From positions 1 through 64,000 of the forward strand of contig JADFZZ010000017.1 in assembly GCA_015232315.1 (NCBI GenBank): DNA of 64,000 nt, read 5' to 3'. Under the pieces are notes generated by a model. That model ran no database searches, was not told the DNA's origin, and was given only the letters and a program-made list of their open reading frames with translations. Positions 17,581 through 25,998 of the stretch are shown here, one piece after another. The stretch is from SAR324 cluster bacterium (GTDB taxonomy: Bacteria > SAR324 > NAC60-12). Numbering within the stretch: the first letter of the stretch is position 1; every line of letters starts with the position of its first letter. The translations under genes were made by a program, and so were the position numbers.

Positions 17581-18928
17581 CAAAGCGCCTGGCAAAGGCG
17601 TAAAAACAGCCCCGGAGTATGACCTTCAATACACCGCTTTTCTGTTATTAACAGGAAATCCTTCAGGATTTCATCACTTGATGATGACTGAACTGGTGTT
17701 GCGACAATTTCCTGAAATTAAACGGATTGTCCTGATTCTGTCCAACGGAAAACATCCCGATCCGACAAAAACAGGGCCGATTACCGACAAAAATATCCGA
17801 CTGGAAATTCTACAGAATCTGATCCGGGAGTTCAATGATCCCCAAAACAGTTGCGTGGCGCAGATTGCTGAAAAAAATGGTTATGCCCTTCAAGTGAATG
17901 CTAAAATACTGGAGATTTCCACCATAGAATTTGATCAGGATCTGATATTTCGGATTATTGACCATCTGGGTTACATCCGGCAGCAGGCGACGCTGGCGTC
18001 TCGCATGCATCCCATCAAAATGATTATCGGTGCGGATCTGATTCACAGAATGAACAATCCGCAGATTTTTACAGACGCCGATCTCGGTGAATTTAAAAAA
18101 TCCTGTGAGTTTTTAGTCATTCCCCGGGAAGATTATGCGATTAACGACGAGATAGAAGCCGTACAGCAAAACCGTAAAGTAGAACTGAAGTTTCAGCTTC
18201 TGCAATTGGAAATTCTGCCACCGGAACTTTCTGTTTTTTTACAGCTTTCATCCACTCAAATCAGAAAAAATGTTCAGGCTGGACATGACATGTTTTACCT
18301 GGTTTCTGAATCAGGCGCCAAGCTTGTCAAATCTTATGGTCTGTATACGTCTCAATCCAATGTGGTTCTCAATGAATGGGAAGTCAGTTGCTGGAACATG
18401 CAGAAAGTATTGGCCCAATTCTGCCTTCAGGTCAAACAAACCCTTGATCAGCGTGCTCAGGACAATCTCGAACATCTCCTTGCGTTTGTGGAAACATCCT
18501 CAGGAGGCAACCTGTCCGCAGCGTTTTCGGCAATTCCGGGAGCGTCAGTGCATCTGAGTGAAAGCGTGGTGGCTTATAGTCCGCAGGCCAAACAAAGATT
18601 GCTCAAAAAAACCTCCATGGAATTTCCGGCAGTATCAGAAGAAATGGCCCAGACACTGGCAAAAGCGCTCAAACGGCAGAGCAACGCGAATATTGTTGTC
18701 GTGGAAACAGGCATGGCAAGTCCACCTGACAACAGGCATCACAGTCCTAAAAATGGCGAATGCTATTTGTGTGTGATTGTGGGACGGCGAATGTCCCACC
18801 GAAGAATCCTTGGGTCGGTATTTTTAAGCAAACGGGAGCATCAATTGGTGTTTGCGATCCAGGCCTTGAATTTTCTGCTGGAGTTATTGCGAGAACCGGA
18901 AACCATGCAAATGTCAGGTCTTGAATAA
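17564..18928 (+). CDS. NadD-like nucleotidyltransferase fused to a PncC/CinA-C-like amidase domain
   Basis: 454 residues in two parts. Residues about 22-265 form an HxGH-type nucleotidyltransferase domain ending in the family box LSSTQIRK (228-235), as in NaMN/NMN adenylyltransferases. Residues about 285-445 resemble the CinA C-terminal domain (NMN deamidase, PncC): ETSSGG (310-315), AIPGAS, AYSPQAK with the conserved Lys343, and VSEEMAQ. NMN deamidase makes NaMN, which a NadD-type enzyme would adenylylate, so the fusion joins consecutive NAD-salvage steps. Oddities: the HxGH motif is imperfect (GFHH, 35-38) and the PncC catalytic Ser is Thr311. GTG start, GGAG 8 nt upstream, overlapping purC by 17 bp. 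Confidence 0.72.
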   Translation: MRSSNNKAPGKGVKTAPEYDLQYTAFLLLTGNPSGFHHLMMTELVLRQFPEIKRIVLILSNGKHPDPTKTGPITDKNIRLEILQNLIREFNDPQNSCVAQIAEKNGYALQVNAKILEISTIEFDQDLIFRIIDHLGYIRQQATLASRMHPIKMIIGADLIHRMNNPQIFTDADLGEFKKSCEFLVIPREDYAINDEIEAVQQNRKVELKFQLLQLEILPPELSVFLQLSSTQIRKNVQAGHDMFYLVSESGAKLVKSYGLYTSQSNVVLNEWEVSCWNMQKVLAQFCLQVKQTLDQRAQDNLEHLLAFVETSSGGNLSAAFSAIPGASVHLSESVVAYSPQAKQRLLKKTSMEFPAVSEEMAQTLAKALKRQSNANIVVVETGMASPPDNRHHSPKNGECYLCVIVGRRMSHRRILGSVFLSKREHQLVFAIQALNFLLELLREPETMQMSGLE

Positions 18929-19261
18929 TTTGATGCGGCATTCAGCGCATCCGACCTGTTCAATATTTCCTTCAAAGGTATGGTATCCTTCCCCTCGGGA
19001 CTGCTCAAAAACAGCCTTGCATAGTGAAAGATCCTCTTCATGAAGGCTTCCCAGCATTTCATAGTCACGATGCTGGGAAGGATCCAGAATATGAATCATG
19101 GGTTCCGGGGTGTTATTCCACTGGATCAGTTGAAGTTGATCCGGATCCAGTCTGTTGCTTTTGATTCTCATAAATTTCCCACCAGCATCAATCACCTCCT
19201 GGGTAAAATGACGGGGGACGGCCATCAGATGGAAGGTTTCCTTGTTTTCCATAGTTGTCAT
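18914..19261 (-). CDS. hypothetical protein downstream of the ArsA-like pair
   Basis: 115 residues, not recognised. It has no signal peptide; it is mixed alpha/beta with a C-terminal CAEC pair (Cys near 104 and 107) that might bind metal. Its ATG shares one base with the stop of the upstream ATPase gene (TGATG), so it is probably translationally coupled to it. The end overlaps the convergent NadD-PncC-like gene by 15 bp. Confidence 0.55.
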   Translation of the reverse strand: MTTMENKETFHLMAVPRHFTQEVIDAGGKFMRIKSNRLDPDQLQLIQWNNTPEPMIHILDPSQHRDYEMLGSLHEEDLSLCKAVFEQSRGEGYHTFEGNIEQVGCAECRIKLFKT

Positions 19262-20331
19262 CAATCCATTGTGTAGTTCAATTCCATCAATATTTCCATA
19301 TTATGAACATCACGGGGAAATATTGGAAGTTTTTGAATAAAAACTGACGAAGGCAATTCGCCAATGATTGAGCGAATCATATCATTTTCATGATTGACAT
19401 GCTTCTGATGGTTCAGCAATAAACGTTCCAGAGCCTGTCCCAGTTCATGGGGAATTTCAGCACTGGATGAAAAATTAAATTCAGGTGTGCACTTGTTGAT
19501 CAAAAGTCCCTTGAAGGGCAGATGAAACTCCAACAATTTTCGGGTGAGAGAAAAAGATTCAATGAGTTGTTGTTTTTCAGGACTTGAAACGGCCAGAAAT
19601 GCGGTTTCATTGCTGGCCAATAAGTCAGAAACCTGCTCGGCTTCATCGCGGATGGCCTCATACATTCCCTGAAAATTCCCCAGAAAATCTGATAAATCAC
19701 TCAGAAAATGAGATCCTGTCAATTTTTCAAAAAGTTTCAGCGCCAGGTTTCCCCCTTTGCCAGCCAGAGAGCGTCCAATCTGTTCTTTCTGTCCTTCCAG
19801 AAAATATTTCAAAACAGACTGCCCAAAGAATTCCTTCAGTTTGAGCGGTGCGCTGATAAAATCCAGAGCATGCTGTGACGGGGGGGTATCCAGAATGATC
19901 AGATCATATTCATTTTTCAGATGGAGCGCATACAATCCTTCCATCGCGCCATATTCCTGTCCGCCACCCATACTATGACTCAACTGCTGATAGATATGAT
20001 TGTTCAGGATGTTTCTTACCTGCTGCTCAGATGTTGCGTTCCTTACCACCAGATTACGAATGGTATCACGAACATCCAGCATCATGGCCCACATTTCACC
20101 CTGAACACCGCTCGTCAATGGAACTTTTTTTGGTTCATTGGTGATGGAACCGATTCCCAGACTATCGGCCAAACGTTTTGCGGGGTCAATGGTCAGGACA
20201 ATCACCTTGAGTCCCATTTCAGCGGCCCGGATTCCCAGAGCCGCACTGATGGTTGTTTTTCCCACACCACCACAACCGCAGTTGATGACAATTTTATGAT
20301 TTTTCAATGTTTGATTCAGTAATTCTGACAC
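19261..20331 (-). CDS. ArsA/Get3-like ATPase, second of a pair, signature lysine absent
   Basis: 356-residue member of the ArsA/GET3 anion-transporting ATPase family. The P-loop reads GCGGVGKTT instead of the usual GKGGVGKTT, so the intermonomer signature Lys is replaced by Cys while the Walker Lys remains. A switch region DTPPSQHALDF and an IDPAKR motif are present. No arsB or other ars gene is near. It follows its paralogue at 20344 by 12 bp, which suggests a heterodimer with one altered site. Alternative roles in tail-anchored protein or cofactor handling cannot be told apart from sequence. Confidence 0.82.
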   Translation of the reverse strand: MSELLNQTLKNHKIVINCGCGGVGKTTISAALGIRAAEMGLKVIVLTIDPAKRLADSLGIGSITNEPKKVPLTSGVQGEMWAMMLDVRDTIRNLVVRNATSEQQVRNILNNHIYQQLSHSMGGGQEYGAMEGLYALHLKNEYDLIILDTPPSQHALDFISAPLKLKEFFGQSVLKYFLEGQKEQIGRSLAGKGGNLALKLFEKLTGSHFLSDLSDFLGNFQGMYEAIRDEAEQVSDLLASNETAFLAVSSPEKQQLIESFSLTRKLLEFHLPFKGLLINKCTPEFNFSSSAEIPHELGQALERLLLNHQKHVNHENDMIRSIIGELPSSVFIQKLPIFPRDVHNMEILMELNYTMD

Positions 20332-20343
20332 AACGACTCCTTT

Positions 20344-21282
20344 CTATCGGCTCATCCAGTAATTCAACAACCTTGTTTCCATCAAATGAAAAAATTCAGG
20401 ATTGCTGGTCCCACCATAAATTATGGGTAAGGTATAAATAGGTCCGTTGCAATTTTGTTGCAGATAGGCCTGATATTCCTGGGACATATCAAAACGGCTC
20501 TTGAAAAAGTCCACCATATCCCGTGCTTGTGGTGGCAATGATTGACGGTGCTGTTCAAAAAGAGTCTCGACAGATGGAGGAAATGTTTTTTCAGGGATTT
20601 TATTCAAAAACAAGGGCCCCAGCGCAATATTCATGGATTCTGAAAGGGTTCTTGCGAATTCCAGCGTTTCCTGAATGACCATAAACTCCGGTAACGCTGA
20701 CAATACCATACAGCTTTTTGAGTGATCAGAAAACAACTCATCCATTTTGGCTGTCTCATGCGCCACAATACCTTTCATGAAAATTTCACGAACAACTTTG
20801 GAAATATTCAGCATGGTTAAGGCATGTCCTGTTGCGGGCATATCCACAATCACATGGTCCCACTTTTGTGAAAACCACAGTGTCTTCTGTTTGCATTCCC
20901 AATAAACTTTTCCCAGCAAGACAAGCTCATTCAAGGCTGGAGCGGCCCTGCGCAAAACACTCAACCCACTGGCGCCTTCAAACAGCATATCATACAGCTT
21001 TTCGCTCCTGAGCTTGAGCATGACATATTCCTTGATCGCGGAGTTGGGCGTGATTGAAATTCGGGATACTCTGGGATGGGTTGACAGATAAGCTTCCTCC
21101 CAGGGTTCTTCCGAGACCCGGTTGATATGGCACAGCAAAACATTTTTTCCCTGGCTTGCCGCCATTTGAGCCAGAAACACAGCCAGTGTGGTTTTTCCAA
21201 CACCGCCTTTTCCAGAAACCATGATCAATTGCCGGGAAAACAGGCTGTTCAGATCACCAATAAATGAAACAGGTTTGGACAT
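20344..21282 (-). CDS. ArsA/Get3-like ATPase, first of a pair
   Basis: 312 residues. A canonical deviant Walker A GKGGVGKTT lies near residue 23, and a switch motif DMPATGHALTML near 165 is typical of the ArsA/Get3 family. It probably pairs with the adjacent paralogue. The start at 21282 is chosen over a longer frame because GAGG lies 6 nt upstream and the P-loop then falls at the usual distance from the N-terminus. Divergent from the lipoprotein at 21393. No metalloid resistance partner is in view. Confidence 0.82.
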   Translation of the reverse strand: MSKPVSFIGDLNSLFSRQLIMVSGKGGVGKTTLAVFLAQMAASQGKNVLLCHINRVSEEPWEEAYLSTHPRVSRISITPNSAIKEYVMLKLRSEKLYDMLFEGASGLSVLRRAAPALNELVLLGKVYWECKQKTLWFSQKWDHVIVDMPATGHALTMLNISKVVREIFMKGIVAHETAKMDELFSDHSKSCMVLSALPEFMVIQETLEFARTLSESMNIALGPLFLNKIPEKTFPPSVETLFEQHRQSLPPQARDMVDFFKSRFDMSQEYQAYLQQNCNGPIYTLPIIYGGTSNPEFFHLMETRLLNYWMSR

Positions 21283-21392
21283 AATAGCCTCAAGTTTTTT
21301 GACAAACTGCCGATTACAAATTAAAGAGTCTCTAACAGATAGAGATTGGGCTACGAAGTTATTCCTTAACGTGTTCATTTCAAAATGGGAAT

Positions 21393-21821
21393 ATGAAAAT
21401 ACAGACATTTTTGATTATTTTTTCAACAATCATCTTCAGCAGTTGTGCTGAACTGCAAAGATTGACGCAACCGTTTGTCCCTAAAAAAGTGGAAATGGCC
21501 TGTGCTTCAGTACTAGTGGATGATGCTTTTCAGCTTTATAATGAAGCCAAGGCAAACCTCGCCATTTTTTATGAACGGCGTGATGCCAATCTGCTGTATG
21601 AAGCATATTATCTCTCCTATGATTCTGTCATCACAGCAAAATCTGTCAGGACTTGTGAAGATAAAGCCATGTCACATTTCCTTGCATGGAAGAATTTATA
21701 TGACATGAATAAAAATCTGCGAAAAGTGATCAGGGCCAATCTGCCAGATGATGATCGTGGAAATTTAATTGCAATTTACAAAGAACAGTACAATAAACTG
21801 ATGACAACAGACATTCAGTAA
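21393..21821 (+). CDS. hypothetical lipoprotein
   Basis: 142 residues with a signal peptide ending in a lipobox (F-S-S-C, Cys18), then a mostly helical, charged body with two further Cys residues. No family recognised. It lies between the ArsA-like pair and dacB. Confidence 0.65.
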   Translation: MKIQTFLIIFSTIIFSSCAELQRLTQPFVPKKVEMACASVLVDDAFQLYNEAKANLAIFYERRDANLLYEAYYLSYDSVITAKSVRTCEDKAMSHFLAWKNLYDMNKNLRKVIRANLPDDDRGNLIAIYKEQYNKLMTTDIQ

Positions 21822-21894
21822 CCTGTTCAACGCTACATCTATCATTGTTTATGGCATTCCCCCGTCAAAGTCTTTATCACTCCATCCATGTTTT

Positions 21895-21915
21895 TCCTCA
21901 TTCCGGAAATGAGGA
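21895..21915 (+). promoter_or_regulatory. hairpin over the dacB ribosome-binding site
   Basis: TCCTCATT (21895-21902) and AATGAGGA (21908-21915) form a perfect 8-bp stem with a 5-nt loop, and the AGGA of the dacB ribosome site lies in the 3' arm, 3 nt before the ATG. Folding would hide the ribosome site, so translation of dacB could be limited by this structure. Confidence 0.4.
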
Positions 21916-21918
21916 TTC

Positions 21919-23124
21919 ATGATTATCAGAGGATTTTTCACCTGGTGGCTGATCATTTTTTCTTTTGTTTCATGGGCTAATTCTCTTGATCAGGAAATTT
22001 CACGCTACATCACCCGGGGCAGTGTTCTGGTTGCCAATGATGAAAAAACTATTTATTCCTTCCAGAAAGGCTCCTCAGAGCAAGTTCCGGCATCCATTCT
22101 CAAAATTGCGACCTCATTGGCCGCACTGCACTTTCTGGGACCTGATTACCATTTTAAAACGGAATTTTACCTGCGCTCTGACGGAGATGTGTTGGTCCGG
22201 GGATATGGGGATCCGTTTCTTGTTTCAGAACAATGGATAGAGATTGTTACGCAATTACAAAACACGCCCGAATTCCCACAAATCATCCGGAATATTCTGC
22301 TGGATGCCAGTTCCTTCAGTCCAGATATCCACATAGATGGTGTGGAACAATCTTTGAATCCATATGATGCGAAAAACGGCGCGCTTGTCACCAACTTCAA
22401 CACCATCAATGTCATCAAGCGTAACGATGGCAGTGTTATTTCTGCTGAAAAACAAACACCGCTCACGCCACTGGCCCGAAAACTCGCCGCACCGATGCCT
22501 TACGGTTCCGACCGCATCAATATTTCCCCAACACCAGAGCATATTCTTCCTTACCTGGGAGAACTGTTTAAAGCTTTCCTGGAGCAGGCAAATTATCGTG
22601 TGACCGGTATTATTCGGGAAGATCGTGTGAAACCTGAAGACAGACTTATCCTGACATTTTATAATCCCAATCCTCTGACACAAACGCTGAAGGGAATGCT
22701 GCACTATTCCAATAACTTTACCGCAAATCAACTGATGCTGACCGTTGGCATGAGGCAAAAGGGGGAACCTGCGACACTTGAAAAAGGCATGAGTGCGTTG
22801 AACACCTATTTTCATGATTATCTTTCAGCACAAAATCCTCAATTTGTCGAAGCTTCCGGCATTTCACGAAAGAATCTGGTCGATCCCCGCTGGATGATCA
22901 CGGTTTTAAAAGCATTCCGTCCGCATATGACGTTGCTTTCCTTAAAAAAAGGAATCTATCTGAAAACAGGAACACTCAAGGGGGTTTATTCCCTGGCGGG
23001 TTATTTACCTTTCCAGAAGGATTATATCTATTTTGTGATCATCCTCAATCAATCACAAAATAATCGAAACCAGATCCTTGATTTATTGATCAGGAATTTC
23101 AGCGAAAATCGAACTTTTCAATGA
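21919..23124 (+). CDS. dacB: D-alanyl-D-alanine carboxypeptidase, PBP4 (S13) family
   Basis: 401 residues with a signal peptide (cleavage after about 20). Penicillin-binding motifs are SxxK as S-I-L-K (near residue 59), SxN as S-N-N (near 272), and KTG in KTGTLKGVYS (near 352). It is shorter than classic DacB and has a smaller inserted domain. Acts in the periplasm on peptidoglycan cross-bridges. ATG has AGGA 3 nt upstream, and that site sits in a hairpin. Confidence 0.88.
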   Translation: MIIRGFFTWWLIIFSFVSWANSLDQEISRYITRGSVLVANDEKTIYSFQKGSSEQVPASILKIATSLAALHFLGPDYHFKTEFYLRSDGDVLVRGYGDPFLVSEQWIEIVTQLQNTPEFPQIIRNILLDASSFSPDIHIDGVEQSLNPYDAKNGALVTNFNTINVIKRNDGSVISAEKQTPLTPLARKLAAPMPYGSDRINISPTPEHILPYLGELFKAFLEQANYRVTGIIREDRVKPEDRLILTFYNPNPLTQTLKGMLHYSNNFTANQLMLTVGMRQKGEPATLEKGMSALNTYFHDYLSAQNPQFVEASGISRKNLVDPRWMITVLKAFRPHMTLLSLKKGIYLKTGTLKGVYSLAGYLPFQKDYIYFVIILNQSQNNRNQILDLLIRNFSENRTFQ

Positions 23125-23270
23125 GATGTTGAACTTGTAACTCACGCCCATAACAGGCTATAGAATTCCGAATTTGAAACAACTACTCCCGGATTTGTAT
23201 TCCAAACTCTGTGGACGTACCCTGTGAAAATCCATTTATCCACAATTTTATTCCTCACATAAGGACTCAG

Positions 23271-24524
23271 ATGTTTGAATCATACGCATGGTTGGCGTTG
23301 GGAATCGCAGGCACTGTCGGTATGGTTGCCAGCCTCATTCGGATTATCATTATTCTTCGTGTTTCCAGTTTGCTTCAAAAACTCGACTCGCCGGAAGCCG
23401 CACTGAAAGAACTGGAGAAATTAACACCACAAGCATTGAGAGACAAAGAGCCCTCTCCCTCTGAAAAAGCCCGCAAAGAACATAAAATTCAGCAAATTCG
23501 CCAGCAGGAAAAACAGATTTCAGAAGAACTTGAAAAACGGGAACAGGAGCGGAAACAAAAGCAAGTCCTGACCAAAGAAATCATTGAAGAAAAACTGGAA
23601 GAACCCGCACCCGTGAATTTCATGGAACGACTGCGGCGAGGCATTGGCAAAACCCGGGACAGTTTCATGCAGGGGTTGGGAAATATTGTTCTTGGTAAAA
23701 AGGAAATTGATGATGATGTGCTGGACGAACTTGAAGAAGTCCTGATCAGCGCGGACATTGGCCCGGAAACAACCTATAGAATTCTGAAAGCCATTACCCA
23801 AAAAGTAGAACGAAAGGAATTACAGTCGCCAGATTCATTGAAAGACAGCATCAAGGAGGAAATATTCAAAATCATGAGCAAGACTTATCCCGGGAAAGAT
23901 GCCTCATCGCTGAAACCCAAGGTTTATCTGTTCGTCGGTGTCAATGGTGTTGGCAAAACCACCACGATCGGTAAACTTGCCTCCCAATATCAGAAGCAGG
24001 GAAAAAAAGTGTTGCTTGGAGCCGGGGATACGTTTAGAGCCGCGGCCATTGAACAACTGACGGAATGGAGCAAGCGTTCCCAATGTGATATTATTGCGAA
24101 ATCGGCAGGCAGTGATCCTTCCTCAGTCATGTTCGAATCTGTTGAAAAGGCCGTGAAGGAAAACTATGACGTGGTTATTTGCGACACAGCAGGCCGACTG
24201 CATACCAAGCAAAACTTGATGGAAGAACTAAAAAAAATGATCCGGGTGATCAAAAAAGTGATCCCGGACGCGCCCCACGAAGTTCTGCTGGTACTCGATG
24301 CGACGACAGGACAGAACGCCATTTTCCAAACCCGCGAATTTCGGGAAGTGGCGCCACTGACCGGTCTGGTTGTCACCAAACTTGATGGCACAGCCAAAGG
24401 CGGCGTGGTGATTGGCATCGTTAATGAATTTGATGTTCCGGTTCGTTATATCGGTGTCGGCGAAAGCATTGAAGATTTAAGAGAATTTGATCCGCAGGCC
24501 TTCACAGAATCACTGTTCTCCTGA
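23271..24524 (+). CDS. ftsY: signal recognition particle receptor FtsY
   Basis: GTPase that docks SRP-ribosome complexes at the membrane. 417 residues. An N-terminal membrane helix is followed by a highly charged region (about 55-130, rich in K and E). The NG domain then shows G1 GVNGVGKTTT, DTFRAAA, DTAGRLH and TKLDGTAKGG. Having a true N-terminal membrane segment is seen in some FtsY but not in E. coli. The start at 23271 has AAGGA 5 nt upstream; the frame is open 60 nt further up without a site. Confidence 0.95.
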   Translation: MFESYAWLALGIAGTVGMVASLIRIIIILRVSSLLQKLDSPEAALKELEKLTPQALRDKEPSPSEKARKEHKIQQIRQQEKQISEELEKREQERKQKQVLTKEIIEEKLEEPAPVNFMERLRRGIGKTRDSFMQGLGNIVLGKKEIDDDVLDELEEVLISADIGPETTYRILKAITQKVERKELQSPDSLKDSIKEEIFKIMSKTYPGKDASSLKPKVYLFVGVNGVGKTTTIGKLASQYQKQGKKVLLGAGDTFRAAAIEQLTEWSKRSQCDIIAKSAGSDPSSVMFESVEKAVKENYDVVICDTAGRLHTKQNLMEELKKMIRVIKKVIPDAPHEVLLVLDATTGQNAIFQTREFREVAPLTGLVVTKLDGTAKGGVVIGIVNEFDVPVRYIGVGESIEDLREFDPQAFTESLFS

Positions 24525-24837
24525 GATGCTGCAATCTGCTTTTAATTCCCTGTTGAACGACAAATTATTCTTGCAGCGTTACAAAGTCGTGAGTCTCTCA
24601 AAGGAATGTTGAAATGATACTCATTAAAATGTTGGCGCCTCACACAAATGGTTTACTTATTGCTTTTCGGGATTTCAGGGAGCACCATTAATGGTATTTA
24701 AACGTGAAGGTTAAAATACCGTTAATTTATTTTACGAATATTGTCAGAAAAATTTACTTTTCTAAATTATTTTTTTGATATATGGTTACAACAGTTCAAA
24801 AAACTATACTTTTTATTAATTCTTTTTAAGAGGTTCT
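24525..24837. other. intergenic leader before the DUF4402 locus
   Basis: 313 bp, AT-rich towards the 3' end. It contains an inverted repeat (24687-24726) and must hold the promoter of the exported-subunit operon. No reading frame of note. Confidence 0.5.
24687..24726. promoter_or_regulatory. inverted repeat upstream of the DUF4402/chaperone-usher locus
   Basis: ATTAATGGTATTT (24687-24699) and AAATACCGTTAAT (24714-24726) form a 13-bp inverted repeat with one mismatch and a 14-nt loop, about 110 bp upstream of the first DUF4402 gene. There is no T-run. It could be an operator or a leader hairpin. Confidence 0.4.
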
Positions 24838-25317
24838 ATGAAACGAAAAATGTTGAGTACACAAGTAGTTGCAGCAGCTTTGATTGGTATGATTTCAGCA
24901 CCCGTATTACATGCGGCTGATGAAGCCTTCAATGCTTCAATCAGAATTGTTGCAGCCTTGGCCATTTCTGAAACCAGTGCATTGACATTCCCTCAAACCG
25001 AAGCGTCTACCAGCACACAACAAGTGGCTATTGGTCCAAATGATTCAGGCGCGGCATCTTTTAACATCACGGGAGAGCCTAATGCGGGAGTAACCGCCTC
25101 TATCGTGGAACCAAGTCTTGAAATGACTGTTGGTCAGACCACCATTACGATTAATACATTCACCTTTGGTGGTGCTTTAGCATCAAACGGTTCAGTATCT
25201 TTGAATGGTTCCGGTAGTGCGACTGGAGCTAAAGTAGGAGCTACCGCGAATATTCCTGCAAATCCTGAATCAGGGCAATATTCCGGCGCATTGACCTTTA
25301 GGGTCGTTTATAATTGA
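24838..25317 (+). CDS. DUF4402 family exported protein, probable major subunit
   Basis: 159 residues with a signal peptide ending HAA (about 26). The mature part is an all-beta DUF4402-type domain: a Phe-rich strand with FGGAL, Gly/Ser/Thr rich turns, a GATANIPANPESGQYSG segment and a C-terminal strand FRVVYN. Similar C-termini occur in the two other DUF4402 proteins downstream. DUF4402 proteins are commonly small secreted beta-sandwich proteins. Being first, smallest and followed by an intrinsic terminator, this is the likely most-expressed subunit of the locus. Strong ribosome site AAGAGG. Confidence 0.8.
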   Translation: MKRKMLSTQVVAAALIGMISAPVLHAADEAFNASIRIVAALAISETSALTFPQTEASTSTQQVAIGPNDSGAASFNITGEPNAGVTASIVEPSLEMTVGQTTITINTFTFGGALASNGSVSLNGSGSATGAKVGATANIPANPESGQYSGALTFRVVYN

Positions 25318-25362
25318 TCATGTGACATCGGCTATGCTCCCTGTAGCCTGATCCTATATAAA

Positions 25363-25399
25363 AATGGCATACAGACTGAACCTGTATGCCATTTTTTTT
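25363..25399 (+). terminator. intrinsic terminator inside the DUF4402 locus
   Basis: Perfect 12-bp stem AATGGCATACAG / CTGTATGCCATT with a 7-nt loop and a run of eight T. It lies between the first and second DUF4402 genes, so it would give excess transcript of the first subunit over the chaperone and usher, as in many pilus operons. Confidence 0.9.
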
Positions 25400-25440
25400 G
25401 GTAATTTCGAATTTAAATCTGTTGATAGATGGGAGTAAAA

Positions 25441-25992
25441 ATGAATATCAGCAAATCTTGGTATATAAAACAAAATTCAATGATTTTCATTGTTGTCACT
25501 TTTATCTGTTTTGTATCCTTACCTCAATTATCCCTTGCCACCAATGAGTTATTTTCTGTAAATCTGGAGATCCTGCCTGTACTAAAAATCAATCAAGATG
25601 AAATTCTGAGTTTTTCCATAAACCCGGAAGAAATGATAAAGGCTGAAACCCTCACTGAAACTGGCGGTATTGCATCTAAGCCAAAACACACTTTTACTAT
25701 TGAACCCGACCAGCAAGGTGCTGCGAGATTGAGTATTAACGGCGAAAAGAATACCTTGATACGAGCCATAGTTGTAGAAACAGAAGTATCACTGTTCAAC
25801 GCTAATGGTGGTCACAATGTTAAAATCAATCAATTCAAATTAGGTGGTGGCTTGGGACATGATGGACAGGGCGTCATTTCCTCATCTAAAACAAGTATCT
25901 CTACCTCTATTGGCGCGACGGCAGAATTTACAGATACTCCCGCAGATGGTCAATATTCTGGATCACTCACACTCAGGGTTCTGTATAATTAA
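25441..25992 (+). CDS. DUF4402 family exported protein, second subunit
   Basis: 183 residues, signal peptide ending SLA (about 33 from the ATG). All-beta body with the same landmarks as its neighbours: an FKLGGGLGHDG strand, ATAEFTDTPADGQYSG and a C-terminal LRVLYN. Probably a minor or adaptor subunit of a secreted fibre or surface layer. ATG 25441 is supported by GGGAG 5 nt upstream; an in-frame ATG 12 nt earlier overlaps that site. Confidence 0.75.
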   Translation: MNISKSWYIKQNSMIFIVVTFICFVSLPQLSLATNELFSVNLEILPVLKINQDEILSFSINPEEMIKAETLTETGGIASKPKHTFTIEPDQQGAARLSINGEKNTLIRAIVVETEVSLFNANGGHNVKINQFKLGGGLGHDGQGVISSSKTSISTSIGATAEFTDTPADGQYSGSLTLRVLYN

Positions 25993-25998
25993 ATAACT

